64,000 bases of DNA from an uncultured Pelagibacteraceae bacterium (GCA_902537055.1 CACAZW010000002.1:61001-125000); one strand, 5' to 3'. Positions 50,774 to 61,893 are shown, numbered from the stretch's first letter. The notes: generated by a model from the letters alone, not told the origin. Program-made: numbers and translations.

Positions 50774-53308
50774 TTATAAGGCACCGCAACAATTTTTAAA
50801 TTTTTTTCCAGTAGCTTCACATCTTTCATTTCTAGATATTTTTCCTTCTTTATTTTTTACAAGTAGGCATTTTGGATCATCCTTAATATTATCACTTGTT
50901 TTAGTCTGACTATCATCTTTTTCTATTATTCTTAAATTTAGAAGCATTGTTACAAGATCAGTTTTTAATTTTCCCAGTAAATTTTCAAATAATAGAAAAG
51001 CTTCTTTTTTGTACTCCACTAAAGGATCTCTTTGTCCATAAGATCTTAAGCCAATTACTTGTCTTAACTGCTCTAGGTATTGAATATGTGATTTCCAATT
51101 TTGATCTATAATTTGTACCAATATTCTTTTTTCAATTTCTTTTCCTTGTTCAATGCCTAATAAATTATTTCTTTCATCTCTGTTATTTATAAATTTATCC
51201 TTTATTTTTTTTTCCATTGTTTTGAGATCTGAATTTAAAATTTCACCCAATTCATCATCAGTTATTGATTTTCCTAAAGTCTGCTTTAAAGCATTTGGAA
51301 ATTCTTTAGAATTTGGAGATTTTTCGTATAATATTTTTTGTCTTTTTAAATTTTCTAATACCTCTTCAAGAAAAATATCTGAATAATTCTCCTCTTCTTT
51401 GCCATCTATTACATTTTTTCGTTGTTCAAAAATTACATGTCTTTGGTCATTAAGAACATTATCAAATTTAATAAGCGTTTTCCTGATATCAAAATTTCTT
51501 GCTTCAACTTTTTGTTGTGCTCTTTCAATTGCCTTATTTATCCAAGGATGATCAATGCTTTCACCATTTTTAAGACCAAGCTTTTCTAGCATTGAATTCA
51601 TGGTTTCTGAGCCAAATAATCTCATCAAATCATCTTCTAAACTTACAAAAAATATTGAACTGCCTTCATCTCCTTGCCTTCCTGACCTTCCTCTTGCTTG
51701 ATTATCAACTCTCCTACTTTCCATTCTTTCGGTTCCAATTACAAATAAACCTCCCCTTTTTTTCACATCATCTTTTTCAGATTGGTTTTGTCCACCCAAC
51801 TTAATATCAACACCTCTTCCTGATATACTCGTTGTAATAATTACAGAATTTATTTTGCCTGCGTTTGCAATAATTTCAGCTTCTTTCTCATGATTTTTAG
51901 CATTTAAAACAATATGTTTTATTTTTTCTTTTTCTAACAAATTTGAGTAATGTTCAGATTTGTTTATGCTAGATGTAAAGACTAATAGTGGCTGTCCAAT
52001 TTCATTACATTCTTTTATTTTTTGAATGATTGCATTATCTTTTTCTAAACTTGTTCTAAAGATTTGGTCGTTAAGATCATTTCTTATCATATTTTTGTTA
52101 GTAGGTATCTGTAAAACTGGCAAGTTATAAATTTCAAAAAATTCTGCAGACTCTGTTTGAGCTGTTCCAGTGCAACCTGCCAATTTATCATACAACTTAA
52201 AAAAATTTTGATAGGTTATTGAAGCTAGTGTTTGATTTTCAGCTTTAACTTCTATTTTTTCTTTAGCTTCCAAGCTTTGATGAAGTCCATCACCAAATCT
52301 TCTACCTGGCAATTGCCTACCTGTTTGTTCGTCAATTATAATTATTTCGTTATCTTTAACTATATAATCTCTTCCATTCTCAAATAAATAATTTGCCTTT
52401 AATGCTTGGTTTACATGATGAACTAAATGTAAATTTTCTGGGTCATAAAAATTGTTATTTTTTAAAATACCAGCATCAGAAAATATTTTTTCAACGTTAT
52501 CTATTCCTTCATTCGTTAAAAGTATATTCTTATCTTTTTCATCTAAATCAAAGTCTGATTTTTTTAAATTTTTTATTAATTTATCTACAGCAATATATTG
52601 CATAGTTTTATCCTCTGCTGCTCCAGAAATAACTAGAGGAGTTCTCGCCTCATCAATTAAACAAGAGTCAATCTCATCAACTATTGCAAAATTGTGCTTC
52701 CTCAATACCATTTCGTTTTTTGAATATTTCATGTTATCTCTTAAGAAATCAAAACCTAATTCACTATTAGTGGCATAAGTTATATCTTTATTATAATTTT
52801 CTTTACGTTCCTCGTCTGACTGGTCTGAGTTTATAAACCCACAGCTCAAACCCAAAAAATTGTAAATTTTACCCATATTTACACTATCTCTTTTTGCCAG
52901 GTAATCATTTACAGTAACTATATGGACACCTTTTTTTTCTAATGCGTTAAGGTATGCCGCAAGAACAATAGTAAGTGTTTTACCTTCACCTGTTTTCATC
53001 TCAGCAATCTTATTCTCGTGCAAAGCAATTCCACCTATAAGCTGAACATCAAAATGTCTCTCATTATTAATTCTTCTCGAAGCCTCTCTTACTAATGCAA
53101 ATGCTTCTGGCAATAAATCGTTTAATTTTTCCCCATCTTTTAATCTGGAAATAAATTCATTTGTTCTTATAGGAAAATTTGAATCCTCAAATTTAGTAAC
53201 TACATTTTCTAAAAAATTAATTTTATTTACAATTTTCTGAATTCTATCTAATTCTTTTTGATTACCACTTTTTATAAATTTGCTAATAATGTTTAAAGGA
53301 TTAAGCAT
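50774..53308 (-). CDS. secA: Preprotein translocase ATPase SecA
   Basis: Motor of the Sec export pathway. Walker A KTGEGKTL near residues 105-112, DEIDSCLIDEARTPLVISG near 211-229 (Walker B DEAR), GRRFGDGLHQSLEAKE near 337-352, TISGRGVDIKLGG near 492-504, GTERMESRRVDNQARGRSGR near 524-543 and RQVIGLRSYGQRDPLVEYK near 742-760. The C-terminal zinc tail is altered: RNERCEATGKKFKNCC keeps the first Cys and the Cys pair, but the usual second Cys (C-x-C) is Ala. Length 844 is slightly short of the family's usual 850-900. Ends 1 base from accA. Confidence 0.96.
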   Translation of the reverse strand: MLNPLNIISKFIKSGNQKELDRIQKIVNKINFLENVVTKFEDSNFPIRTNEFISRLKDGEKLNDLLPEAFALVREASRRINNERHFDVQLIGGIALHENKIAEMKTGEGKTLTIVLAAYLNALEKKGVHIVTVNDYLAKRDSVNMGKIYNFLGLSCGFINSDQSDEERKENYNKDITYATNSELGFDFLRDNMKYSKNEMVLRKHNFAIVDEIDSCLIDEARTPLVISGAAEDKTMQYIAVDKLIKNLKKSDFDLDEKDKNILLTNEGIDNVEKIFSDAGILKNNNFYDPENLHLVHHVNQALKANYLFENGRDYIVKDNEIIIIDEQTGRQLPGRRFGDGLHQSLEAKEKIEVKAENQTLASITYQNFFKLYDKLAGCTGTAQTESAEFFEIYNLPVLQIPTNKNMIRNDLNDQIFRTSLEKDNAIIQKIKECNEIGQPLLVFTSSINKSEHYSNLLEKEKIKHIVLNAKNHEKEAEIIANAGKINSVIITTSISGRGVDIKLGGQNQSEKDDVKKRGGLFVIGTERMESRRVDNQARGRSGRQGDEGSSIFFVSLEDDLMRLFGSETMNSMLEKLGLKNGESIDHPWINKAIERAQQKVEARNFDIRKTLIKFDNVLNDQRHVIFEQRKNVIDGKEEENYSDIFLEEVLENLKRQKILYEKSPNSKEFPNALKQTLGKSITDDELGEILNSDLKTMEKKIKDKFINNRDERNNLLGIEQGKEIEKRILVQIIDQNWKSHIQYLEQLRQVIGLRSYGQRDPLVEYKKEAFLLFENLLGKLKTDLVTMLLNLRIIEKDDSQTKTSDNIKDDPKCLLVKNKEGKISRNERCEATGKKFKNCCGAL

Positions 53309-53367
53309 ATTTTTGATGTTTTAATAATAATAAATTATATAGTTATTTATTTAAAAAATTAAATAGC

Positions 53368-54669
53368 ATGGATTTTAGTATAAACAACTTTTTTGATAAG
53401 AAACATAAAGTTTCTAAAATAGGACATTTTCAAGATCTTGAACATATTGATGGGTTGTCTATTTCAACAGTTAGCTGTGGTCTATATGATAAAAAAAGAG
53501 ATGATTTAGTTTTATTTTATTTTAGGGAAGGAGCAAATTATGCAAACGTTTTTACGCAATCTAGATTAGTCTCTGAAAATATTAAATGGAATAAAAAAAT
53601 AAAAGATAAAAAAATATTTGGTATTTTAATTAACACAAGAAATGCAAATGCTTTGACAGGAAATGATGGATATAATTCTCTAAAAAAAATCTCTTTGAAT
53701 TTATCAAAATTATTAACATCAAAACAAATTGCAGATGAGGACAAACCAAGAGAAATTAAACCAAATCAAATATTATTTGCTTGCACAGGAACTATCGGAG
53801 AAAAATTTCCTGAAAATATAATTTTGAGCAATACTAAAAACTTGGTTGAAAAAATAAAATATAATCAAAATAAACTAATTTGGATTAAAGCAGCTCTTGG
53901 AATTATGACAACAGATACTAAACCTAAATTATCAATGGCTGAATGCAAAATAGGAGGTTCTGAAGTAAAAATATATGGTATTGCAAAAGGATCAGGAATG
54001 ATCTTTCCAAATATGGCAACGACCTTAGGATTTATTTTTACTGATGCAAATATTTCTTCTTCAATTTTGAAACAGATACTTAATTTAAATATTAAGACTA
54101 CTTTTAATGCTATAACTTGCGATGGAGATACTAGTACTAATGACATGGTTTCAATTTTTTCAACAGGTAAAGCCAATAATAAAGAGATAAAAAGTTTTAA
54201 AGATCCAAAATTAAAACAATTCATTAATAGCGTTCATCAGGTTATGCTTAACTTAGCAAAAAGAGTTGCAAGTGATGGAGAGGGAGCAACAAAATTTGTT
54301 ACCATTAATTGCCTTAATTGCAAAACAGAGAAAGATGCAAAAAATATATGTTTCTCTATAGCCAACTCACCATTAGTTAAAACAGCAATCTTTGGAGAAG
54401 ATCCTAATTGGGGAAGAATAGCCATGGCAGTAGGAAAGAGTGATGCAACTATTAAACATGAAAAAATATCTATATTAATGGGATCTAATATTATCCTTAG
54501 AGATGGTAAATTAGATAAAAATTATAATGAAAGTATTTTAAGTGAGTATATGAAAAATGAAAATATAGAGATAACGATTGATCTATCTATTGGAAATAAA
54601 AAGTTTACAGCATATACCATGGATTTATCTAAGGAATATATTGAAATTAATTCAGATTATAGATCCTAG
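53368..54669 (+). CDS. argJ: Glutamate N-acetyltransferase / ornithine acetyltransferase
   Basis: Recycles the acetyl group from acetylornithine to glutamate, so argJ, argB, argD and argF in this window form most of a cyclic arginine pathway (argC, argG, argH lie elsewhere). FTQSRLVSEN near residues 62-71, NTRNANALTGNDGY near 89-102, the CTGTIGEKFP segment near 137-146, and the self-cleavage region KGSGMIFPNMATTLGF near 206-221 (cleavage before the Thr after Ala). Also ITCDGDTSTND and GEDPNWGRI later. Length 433 is slightly longer than usual at the N-terminus. Confidence 0.94.
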   Translation: MDFSINNFFDKKHKVSKIGHFQDLEHIDGLSISTVSCGLYDKKRDDLVLFYFREGANYANVFTQSRLVSENIKWNKKIKDKKIFGILINTRNANALTGNDGYNSLKKISLNLSKLLTSKQIADEDKPREIKPNQILFACTGTIGEKFPENIILSNTKNLVEKIKYNQNKLIWIKAALGIMTTDTKPKLSMAECKIGGSEVKIYGIAKGSGMIFPNMATTLGFIFTDANISSSILKQILNLNIKTTFNAITCDGDTSTNDMVSIFSTGKANNKEIKSFKDPKLKQFINSVHQVMLNLAKRVASDGEGATKFVTINCLNCKTEKDAKNICFSIANSPLVKTAIFGEDPNWGRIAMAVGKSDATIKHEKISILMGSNIILRDGKLDKNYNESILSEYMKNENIEITIDLSIGNKKFTAYTMDLSKEYIEINSDYRS

Positions 54670-54706
54670 GTATTGAAATCTTATAAAACACAATTATTTA
54701 ATTCTA

Positions 54707-55129
54707 ATGATAAAGTACCTATTAAATTGTAAAAATTGTAAACTTGAGTTTGAAAGTTGGTTTGCTAGCTCTAAAGAATTCGATAAATTAAAAAAACTAA
54801 AGCTTCTTAATTGTCAACAGTGCAATTCCCAAAAAATTGAAAAATCATTGATGAGGCCAAATTTAGCGAATTCCAACTTTAAAAATGATAAAGCTTTAAA
54901 AAATAATAAAAATGTTAAAAAAAAATTAATAGAATATCAAAAATTTATTAAAGAGAATTTTGAATATGTTGGAGAAAGCTTTGCTTATGAGGCAAGATCT
55001 ATCCACTATAATAAAAATAAGAATAAAAAAAGTATTTACGGTAAAGCATCAATTGAAGATGTTAAGGAGCTAAAAGAAGAAGGAATAGAAACATCAACTA
55101 TTCCATGGATTGAAGATAAGGAAAATTAA
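54707..55129 (+). CDS. DUF1178 family zinc-ribbon-like protein
   Basis: A 140-residue protein beginning MIKYLLNCKNCKLEFESWFA, with C-x2-C at residues 8-11 and a second CQQC near residues 36-39 that together would bind zinc. The middle is Lys/Asn-rich, and VGESFAYEARSIHYNK near 86-101 followed by IYGKASIEDVKELKEEG near 107-123 matches the conserved DUF1178 C-terminus. No known function. It follows argJ by 37 bases and converges on ubiG with 4 bases of overlap. Confidence 0.85.
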   Translation: MIKYLLNCKNCKLEFESWFASSKEFDKLKKLKLLNCQQCNSQKIEKSLMRPNLANSNFKNDKALKNNKNVKKKLIEYQKFIKENFEYVGESFAYEARSIHYNKNKNKKSIYGKASIEDVKELKEEGIETSTIPWIEDKEN

Positions 55130-55854
55130 CCCTTTTTATATTTCGTGATATAATTTATAGATTTATCACTTGAAAGACTCCATTTATTTAAAAGTGGATT
55201 AAATTTTACTCCATCAATCCTTTTTAATACAAGTGAGTTTTTGTTGCATATATTTTCTAGATTTTTGGGTTTTACAAATTTATTCCAATCGTGTGTTCCA
55301 ATTGGAAGCCATCTCAAAATATATTCAGCGCCTATTATCGCAAATACATAAGATTTTAACGTTTGGTTTAATGTAGCAATAAACATTATGCCATTATTTT
55401 TTAAAAATTTATTACTCTGATTTATAAATTTAGGAATATCTTCAACATGTTCAACTATTTCCATGTTAAGAATCACATCAAATTTTTTTTCATATTTAAA
55501 ATTCTCTGGAGATTTATCATAATATTCAATTTTTAAATTACTTTTCTTTAAATGATGTTTTGCAATATCAATATTTTTTTTAGATGCATCAATACCTACA
55601 ACTTCTGCCCCAAGTCTTGCTAAAGGCTCAGATAATAAACCTCCTCCGCATCCAATATCGAGAATACTTATTCCTTTTAGTGGTTTGTGGTTAGATGATA
55701 TGTTAAAGTCTTTAATAATATTGTCTTTTATATATTCTATTCTAATTGGATTAAATTTGTGAAGTGGTTTAAATTTTCCCTTAGGATCCCACCATTCTTC
55801 TGCAATTTTGTTAAATTTTTCTACTTCTTCCTTGTTTATAGTATTATTGCTCAT
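55126..55854 (-). CDS. ubiG: Ubiquinone biosynthesis O-methyltransferase UbiG
   Basis: Performs both O-methylations in ubiquinone synthesis. EKFNKIAEEWWDPKGKFKPL near residues 12-31 is the UbiG/Coq3-specific lid; SAM motif I ILDIGCGGGLLSEPLARLG near 64-82; motif II near 110-130; EHVEDIP near 134-140; and IGTHDWNKF near 181-189 matches the family's membrane-binding part. Length 242 is standard. It is divergent from lysC with a 66-base intergenic region. Confidence 0.94.
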   Translation of the reverse strand: MSNNTINKEEVEKFNKIAEEWWDPKGKFKPLHKFNPIRIEYIKDNIIKDFNISSNHKPLKGISILDIGCGGGLLSEPLARLGAEVVGIDASKKNIDIAKHHLKKSNLKIEYYDKSPENFKYEKKFDVILNMEIVEHVEDIPKFINQSNKFLKNNGIMFIATLNQTLKSYVFAIIGAEYILRWLPIGTHDWNKFVKPKNLENICNKNSLVLKRIDGVKFNPLLNKWSLSSDKSINYITKYKKG

Positions 55855-55920
55855 TCTTTATTGACATTATAAATAAGATGTATTTTATCAATATTATAAA
55901 GCTTGTAAATAAAACTACCA

Positions 55921-57132
55921 ATGAAAATTATTGTATTAAAATTTGGCGGTACTTCAGTTGGGTCAATTCAAAGAATTAAAAAAGTATCAAAAATAATTAG
56001 ATCTTACTCAAAAAAGTATAGGGTAATAGTTTTGTCATCTGCAATGAGTGGAACTACCAACAAGTTGATCAATATGTCAAAAAAAATCAGTGAAAATTTT
56101 CCAGATAATGAATATGATACCTTAGTTTCTGCTGGCGAACAGATTTCTTGCTCGTTGTTAGCAGGCCATCTAGCGGCAAATGGTATAAATTCTAGATCTT
56201 GGATGGCCTGGCAAATACCAATTATAACAGAGGGAAAACACAAATATTCAAGAATTAAATTTATAAATAAAACTAAAATTTTAAAATTTTTAAAATCGGG
56301 TGGGATTCCTATTATTGCTGGATTTCAAGGAGTGGATAAAAATTTAAATATTACAACTATTGGCAGGGGTGGCTCTGATTCTAGCGCAATTATGCTTGCA
56401 AAGTTTTTTAAAGCTGATCGATGTATTATTTATACAGATGTAGAAGGAGTATATACAACCGATCCAAATAAACTAAATTCTGCGAAAAAAATTAAAAATA
56501 TTTCTTATGAAGAAATGTTAGAAATGGCCTCGTTAGGATCAAAAGTAATGCAGCCAGATTCGATACAGGATGGAAGATTAAATAGGATAAATATTGAGGT
56601 AAAATCATCATTTATAAACAATTCAGGCACATTAATAACTAAAAGAAAAAATATTATTAATAATAAAATTATCACAGGAATTTCCACTACAGATAATGAT
56701 GCAAAAGTAACTTTATTAGGAGTTAAAGATAGACCAGGTATTGCAGCTTCAATATTTAAACCACTTTCACAAAATTCAATAAACGTAGATATGGTAGTTC
56801 AAAATATATCTGCTGATGGCAAGCAAACAGATCTTACATTTACAATTAAGTCCAATGATTTGAATAAAACAAAAAAAATTATAAACAAAAATAAAAATAT
56901 TATTTTTAAAAAATTAATATTTGATAAAAATGTATCAAAAGTATCAATAATAGGTGTTGGAATGATCACTACTCCAGGCGTAACATTTAGAATGTTTCAA
57001 GCACTTGCAAGAAAAAATATAAATATACAGGTAATCTCAACTTCCGAAATTAAAATATCAGTTTTAATAAAAAGCACAAATGCTTTAAAAGCTATAAAAT
57101 GTTTACATAAAGAATTTAAATTAGACAAATGA
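55921..57132 (+). CDS. lysC: Aspartate kinase
   Basis: First step of the aspartate family (lysine, threonine, methionine, DAP). Kinase domain: [19 protein letters not shown] (residues 3-21), [13 protein letters not shown] near 149-161, and [13 protein letters not shown] near 175-187. Two C-terminal ACT domains (about 265-400) include [20 protein letters not shown] and [20 protein letters not shown], the feedback-control part. Length 403 matches monofunctional LysC. ATG overlap (ATGA) with ispG follows. Confidence 0.95.
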   Translation: MKIIVLKFGGTSVGSIQRIKKVSKIIRSYSKKYRVIVLSSAMSGTTNKLINMSKKISENFPDNEYDTLVSAGEQISCSLLAGHLAANGINSRSWMAWQIPIITEGKHKYSRIKFINKTKILKFLKSGGIPIIAGFQGVDKNLNITTIGRGGSDSSAIMLAKFFKADRCIIYTDVEGVYTTDPNKLNSAKKIKNISYEEMLEMASLGSKVMQPDSIQDGRLNRINIEVKSSFINNSGTLITKRKNIINNKIITGISTTDNDAKVTLLGVKDRPGIAASIFKPLSQNSINVDMVVQNISADGKQTDLTFTIKSNDLNKTKKIINKNKNIIFKKLIFDKNVSKVSIIGVGMITTPGVTFRMFQALARKNINIQVISTSEIKISVLIKSTNALKAIKCLHKEFKLDK

Positions 57133-58223
57133 TATCTGAAATTAGACCATTTAGAAAAATTAATAGAAAGAAGACTAAAGAGATAGGTGTTGGTAAACTT
57201 AAAGTTGGTGGAAGTAACCCAATCACAGTTCAGACAATGACCAATACATTGACAACTGATCATAAATCTACAATTGAACAAATTCATAAAGTTACTGAAG
57301 CTGGTGCAGATATCGTAAGAGTTTCATGCCCTGATAGTAAATCAACAGAAGCTTTAAAAACAATAATTAAACACGTGGATGTTCCTATAGTTGCAGATAT
57401 CCATTTTCATTATAAGAGAGCAATTGAAGCTGCAGAAAATGGTGCAGACTGTCTTAGAATAAATCCTGGAAATATTGGAGATATAAAAAGAGTTGCAGAA
57501 GTTGTTTCAGCTGCAAAAAATAATAATTGTTCAATTAGAATTGGTGTAAATGCTGGATCACTTGAAAAAGATATACTAGAAAAGTATAAGGAGCCTTGTC
57601 CAGAGGCTTTAGTAGATAGTGCTTTGAGAAATATAAGAATAATTGAAGATATGGATTTTTCAAATTTTAAAATAAGTGTAAAATCTTCCGATGTCTTTCT
57701 GTCTATTGCAGCATATAAGTTGTTATCAAAAAAAACAGATTATCCTCTTCATCTGGGAATAACCGAAGCTGGCAGCTATTTGCCTGGCAGTGTTAAAACT
57801 TCAATAGGATTTGGTAGTTTATTATTAGATGGGATTGGAGACACTATACGAGTTTCACTCTCTGACGATCCTGTTGAAGAAATTAAAGTTGGTAATGAAA
57901 TTTTAAGATCTCTAAACTTAAGAAATAGGGGTGTAAAAATTATTTCATGTCCGTCCTGTGCTAGACAGGCGTTTCAAGTTATTGAAACTGTGAAAGAATT
58001 AGAGAAAAGATTATCTCATATAAAAAAACCAATAACACTATCCATCATAGGTTGTGTAGTTAATGGACCAGGAGAGGCAAAACAAACAGAAATAGGCATT
58101 ACAGGTGGTGGAAAAGATAATCATATGTTGTATTTAAATGGTTTAGAAACAGAAAAAGTAATGACAAAAGACATGATAAACAAAATTGTTTCTTTGGTAG
58201 AAGAAAAAGCTTCAAACTTATAA
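57129..58223 (+). CDS. ispG: 4-hydroxy-3-methylbut-2-enyl diphosphate synthase
   Basis: [4Fe-4S] enzyme of the MEP isoprenoid pathway. [17 protein letters not shown] near residues 26-42, [20 protein letters not shown] near 89-108, RINPGNIGD near 110-118, and the cluster cysteines in [13 protein letters not shown] near 272-284 and [16 protein letters not shown] near 309-324. Length 364. ATG overlaps the lysC stop by 4 bases, so the two pathways share a transcript only by position. prfA starts 10 bases downstream. Confidence 0.96.
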   Translation: MISEIRPFRKINRKKTKEIGVGKLKVGGSNPITVQTMTNTLTTDHKSTIEQIHKVTEAGADIVRVSCPDSKSTEALKTIIKHVDVPIVADIHFHYKRAIEAAENGADCLRINPGNIGDIKRVAEVVSAAKNNNCSIRIGVNAGSLEKDILEKYKEPCPEALVDSALRNIRIIEDMDFSNFKISVKSSDVFLSIAAYKLLSKKTDYPLHLGITEAGSYLPGSVKTSIGFGSLLLDGIGDTIRVSLSDDPVEEIKVGNEILRSLNLRNRGVKIISCPSCARQAFQVIETVKELEKRLSHIKKPITLSIIGCVVNGPGEAKQTEIGITGGGKDNHMLYLNGLETEKVMTKDMINKIVSLVEEKASNL

Positions 58224-58233
58224 AAATTAATAG

Positions 58234-59307
58234 ATGCTCCCACAGCAAAAAGTTCAAAACTTAATTGATAGACATCTTATATTAGAAAAGCAACTTTCTT
58301 CAGGAGAAGTTGATAAAAAAAAATATGCTGAAATTTCAAAAGAATATTCGGATCTAAACGATATTGTAAAATACGCAAAAGAATATTTAAGTTATCAAAA
58401 AGATACAGAGGATTTAAACAATATAATTAATGATAAAAATTCAGATAAAGAGATGAAAGATTTTGCAAGTAGCGAACTTCAAAAACTTAAGGATAGTTAT
58501 AATACTAATGAAAAAAAAATAAAATTGTTTTTGCTTCCAAAAGATCTTGCGGACAGTAAAAATGCAATAATAGAAATAAGAGCTGGAACTGGCGGCCTTG
58601 AAGCAAGTCTTTTTGCTTCTGATTTATACAAAATGTATGAAAAAGTAGCACAGAAGAAAAGATGGGTTACTGAAATCATATCTATTTCTAAGAGTGAGGC
58701 AGGCGGTCTTAAAGAAGTAATAGCATTAATCAAAGGAAAAAATATTTATTCTTCTCTTAAATATGAAAGTGGAGTTCATAGAGTTCAGCGAGTGCCAGAT
58801 ACTGAAACTCAAGGAAGAGTCCATACTTCAGCAGCAACTGTAGCAGTATTGCCTGAAGCGGAAGATTTGGACATCAACATAGATGAGAAAGATTTGAGAA
58901 TTGATGTTTTTAGAAGTAGTGGACCTGGCGGTCAAAGTGTCAATACCACAGATTCTGCAGTACGAATAACTCATATTCCATCTGGAATTGTTGTAAGTCA
59001 ACAAGACGAAAAATCACAAATAAGGAACAAAGAAAAAGGACTAAAAATACTTAAATCTAGAATTTATGATTTAGAAAGACAAAAAATAGATCAAGAAAGG
59101 TCCAAGGATAGAAAAAGTAAAATTGGGACAGGTGATAGATCTGAAAGAATAAGAACCTATAATTTTCCACAAGGAAGGGTTACAGATCACAGAATAAATC
59201 TAACTTTGCATAAACTTGAGGAATTTATGGAAGGTCAAATATTCGATGAAATGATTGAAAATTTAAGTTTACAAGCTCAAGAAGATGAACTTAATAAGAT
59301 AATTTAA
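58234..59307 (+). CDS. prfA: Peptide chain release factor 1
   Basis: Recognises UAA and UAG and triggers peptide release. The GGQ catalytic loop is in [20 protein letters not shown] near residues 224-243. The codon-recognition domain carries [20 protein letters not shown] near 181-200. A basic [20 protein letters not shown] segment near 291-310 follows. Length 357 is standard. It overlaps prmC, which methylates this very GGQ glutamine, by one base (TAATG). Confidence 0.96.
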   Translation: MLPQQKVQNLIDRHLILEKQLSSGEVDKKKYAEISKEYSDLNDIVKYAKEYLSYQKDTEDLNNIINDKNSDKEMKDFASSELQKLKDSYNTNEKKIKLFLLPKDLADSKNAIIEIRAGTGGLEASLFASDLYKMYEKVAQKKRWVTEIISISKSEAGGLKEVIALIKGKNIYSSLKYESGVHRVQRVPDTETQGRVHTSAATVAVLPEAEDLDINIDEKDLRIDVFRSSGPGGQSVNTTDSAVRITHIPSGIVVSQQDEKSQIRNKEKGLKILKSRIYDLERQKIDQERSKDRKSKIGTGDRSERIRTYNFPQGRVTDHRINLTLHKLEEFMEGQIFDEMIENLSLQAQEDELNKII

Positions 59308-60149
59308 TGAATAATTTAGAGGCATTAAATTTTGGATCAAAATTATTAAAAAAAAATAAAATAATAAGTTACAATTTAGATTCCGAATTATTATTGTCGA
59401 ATATCTTAAATTTATCTAGAGAGCAATTATTAATAAATCTTGATAAATCTCTAAATAAAGAAAATTATTATGCTTACAAAAAATTATTAAGAAGACGAAA
59501 AGAAAATGAGCCAATAGCTTACATATTAAAAAAAAAAGAATTTTGGAAATACTGTTTTATTGTAAATAAAAACGTTTTAATACCAAGACCAGAAACTGAA
59601 TTAATAGTTGAACAAATACTTAAAATGATTGGATTTAAGTCATCTAAAAGCATATTGGATGTTGGCACAGGCTCTGGATGCATAATTATTTCAATCTTAA
59701 AAGAGAGGTCGAATTGTAATGGAACAGCTATTGATATTAGTAAAAATGCCTTAAAAGTTGCCGTTTCTAATGCAAAAATGCATCACCTTCGAAATAAAAT
59801 TAAATTCATTAATATCGATATTGACAAATTAAATCATAATAAATATGATTTTATTTTATCTAATCCACCTTACATAAGTGAAATTGACTTTAAAAGATTA
59901 GAAAAAAGTGTTCTTTTTGAACCAAAGATTGCTTTAAAAGCAGGACAGGATGGATTAAGTGAGATAAAAAAATTAATTTTAAAAAGTAAAAGCTTGTTAA
60001 AATTAAACGGTAAACTTGTTTTTGAAATAGGATTTAAACAGGAAGATAAAATAAAGAATTTTTTAAAAGAAAACGGCTTTTATATTAACAAAATTTGTAA
60101 AGATATATTTAGAAATGCAAGGATAATAATATCAACTAATCTAAAATAA
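59307..60149 (+). CDS. prmC: Release factor glutamine methyltransferase
   Basis: Methylates the GGQ glutamine of RF1/RF2. SAM motif ILDVGTGSGCIIISIL near residues 112-127 and the substrate motif FILSNPPYISEIDF near 183-196 (N-P-P-Y) are diagnostic; an N-terminal helical domain with RRKENEPIAYIL near 66-77 and VLIPRPETELIVEQI near 87-101 matches. Length 280. Coupled to prfA by start/stop overlap. Confidence 0.95.
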   Translation: MNNLEALNFGSKLLKKNKIISYNLDSELLLSNILNLSREQLLINLDKSLNKENYYAYKKLLRRRKENEPIAYILKKKEFWKYCFIVNKNVLIPRPETELIVEQILKMIGFKSSKSILDVGTGSGCIIISILKERSNCNGTAIDISKNALKVAVSNAKMHHLRNKIKFINIDIDKLNHNKYDFILSNPPYISEIDFKRLEKSVLFEPKIALKAGQDGLSEIKKLILKSKSLLKLNGKLVFEIGFKQEDKIKNFLKENGFYINKICKDIFRNARIIISTNLK

Positions 60150-60151
60150 TA

Positions 60152-60553
60152 ATGAATAATTATCGCAATAATAGAAAGCACAGATTTAAATCTAGTTCTG
60201 ATAGAGGATTTAGAAAAAGACCTTTGAATGGAATTAAGATCCAAAATGACTATAACTCTAGCTCAGAATTTAGACATAAAAATCCTGGAAGAAATAATCA
60301 AAATGCAGCAAAACTAATTGATAAGTACAATAATCTAGCAAGAGAAGCTTCGTCCTCTGGAGATAAAGTTTTATCTGAAAACTATTTACAACATGCTGAT
60401 CATTTTTCTAGAATATTGAGTCTGCAAGAAACTAATAGATCACAAAACCAAACTAATAATATTATTGAGCAGGATTTTAAACAAAGTAACGATGAGGTAA
60501 AAAAAAAAAAAGATGAAAATTCGTCATTAACTTCTGTTAATGAGAATGACTAA
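60152..60553 (+). CDS. DUF4167 family protein
   Basis: A 133-residue hydrophilic protein. The N-terminal half is Asn/Arg-rich and probably disordered, with a conserved block PGRNNQNAAKLIDKYNNLAR then EASSSGDKVLSENYLQHADH (residues about 45-87), which is the DUF4167 core (Y-x-x-L-A-R ... G-D ... E-x-Y-x-Q-H-A-x-H-Y/F). It follows prmC by 2 bases, the usual alphaproteobacterial order. RNA binding is plausible from the composition, but the function is not known to me. It converges on the M23 peptidase with 4 bases of overlap. Confidence 0.88.
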   Translation: MNNYRNNRKHRFKSSSDRGFRKRPLNGIKIQNDYNSSSEFRHKNPGRNNQNAAKLIDKYNNLAREASSSGDKVLSENYLQHADHFSRILSLQETNRSQNQTNNIIEQDFKQSNDEVKKKKDENSSLTSVNEND

Positions 60554-61893
60554 TTTACTTTTGAAATAAGGTTTGATTTTAATACATCAATTTTAATTTT
60601 TGCAACCTCGAATTTTTTTCTTTCATCACCTTTTAATATTTTTCCTGAAGGCAATTTAAGTTTTTGAGAGTTAACTTTTTTTCCATTTTCAATAACTTCA
60701 TAATGCAAGTGCGGACCTGTAGACATACCAGTTGATCCAACATATCCAATTATTTGTCCCTGTTTAACTTTGACTCCCCTTTTAATGCCTCGACCAAATT
60801 TTGACATATGTGCATATACTGTTTGATATTTACTATTGTGTTTAATTTTTACACAGTTGCCTCCACCGCCACACCAGCCAGCTTTAATAATTCTCCCATC
60901 ACCAGAAGCCATTATAGGTGTTCCTTTAGGCGCAGCAAAGTCTGTGCCAGTATGCATTTTCGTATATCCTAAGATAGGGTGTTTTCTTTTTCCATAAGAA
61001 GATGATAAGCGAGCTCCATTTATTGGAGTCTTCATTAATGTTTTTTTTACACTTTTTCCATTTTCATCAAAATAATCAATCTTATTTTTATCATACTCGT
61101 ATTTATAAAGTTGGTAATTTGTATTTTGTAAATTTAAACTTGCAAATATAATTTCTCCAGTATCAACAACTTTATCTTTATCATTTATAAATTCTTCATA
61201 AATAATTTGAAAACTATCATTTTTCCAAACATCTCTTTGGAAATCTATTTGAAATCCGTAAAGTCTTGCAAACTCAATAATTATATTTGGACTGATATTT
61301 AAATTTATCGCGCTATTGTACAATGAATCTGTTATAATTGTTTCTTTATATACAATCTTTTTTATAAAATTTTTTTCAATCTTTTTTGAGATAAAATAAT
61401 CTTGATCTTTTACTTTAGTAAATAATATCTCGTTTTTTTTGTCTGTTTGGATTATAAATTCTATCACTGAACCATCTAATAAGTTATCAATTTTAAATGA
61501 GAATTTTTGATTAATTTTAAGAATTTTCAGAGATTTTTCATTTAATATTGTTTCAAGTAGTATTTTTTTTTCCTTATTATCAATTTTTAACTTATTTAAA
61601 ATACCTTGATGAGTGTCACCAGATTTTGAGAGATATTTGATGTACTTGTATCTTGGCTTTAAATTTTGCGTTAATTCTTTAATAGATTTTTTAAGATATA
61701 TATTTTCTAGGCTAGATTTTATTTTTTTATGTCTCTCAATATTGTTACTTGAATATATTCCTGTAACGAATAATGCTAAAATGGACAATAATATCAACCA
61801 AAAAAATAATCCATACTCTTTCAGACTGTTCATTTTAAAATTTTTCATATTATCCAATGAAAAAGCATTGATTTTTCTGGGTTTTTTTATCAT
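60550..61893 (-). CDS. M23 family metallopeptidase (LytM domain), membrane-anchored
   Basis: Probable cell-wall endopeptidase or its divisome/elongasome regulator. A transmembrane helix at about residues 28-48 is followed by a periplasmic region with an OapA/LysM-like part, then the LytM domain from about residue 290: HTGTDFAAPKGTPIMASGDG (His and Asp zinc ligands), VYAHMSKFG and GPHLHYEVIENG (H-x-H). All zinc ligands are present, so it should be catalytically active. Length 447. It is divergent from the rRNA operon, 20 bases from the candidate rRNA promoter. Confidence 0.92.
   Translation of the reverse strand: MIKKPRKINAFSLDNMKNFKMNSLKEYGLFFWLILLSILALFVTGIYSSNNIERHKKIKSSLENIYLKKSIKELTQNLKPRYKYIKYLSKSGDTHQGILNKLKIDNKEKKILLETILNEKSLKILKINQKFSFKIDNLLDGSVIEFIIQTDKKNEILFTKVKDQDYFISKKIEKNFIKKIVYKETIITDSLYNSAINLNISPNIIIEFARLYGFQIDFQRDVWKNDSFQIIYEEFINDKDKVVDTGEIIFASLNLQNTNYQLYKYEYDKNKIDYFDENGKSVKKTLMKTPINGARLSSSYGKRKHPILGYTKMHTGTDFAAPKGTPIMASGDGRIIKAGWCGGGGNCVKIKHNSKYQTVYAHMSKFGRGIKRGVKVKQGQIIGYVGSTGMSTGPHLHYEVIENGKKVNSQKLKLPSGKILKGDERKKFEVAKIKIDVLKSNLISKVN

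Noticed and set aside
50774-50850. SecA truncated or frameshifted at the C-terminus
   Set aside because: The reading frame is intact to a normal Cys-containing tail; only one zinc-ligand Cys is changed, so it is a variant rather than a broken gene.
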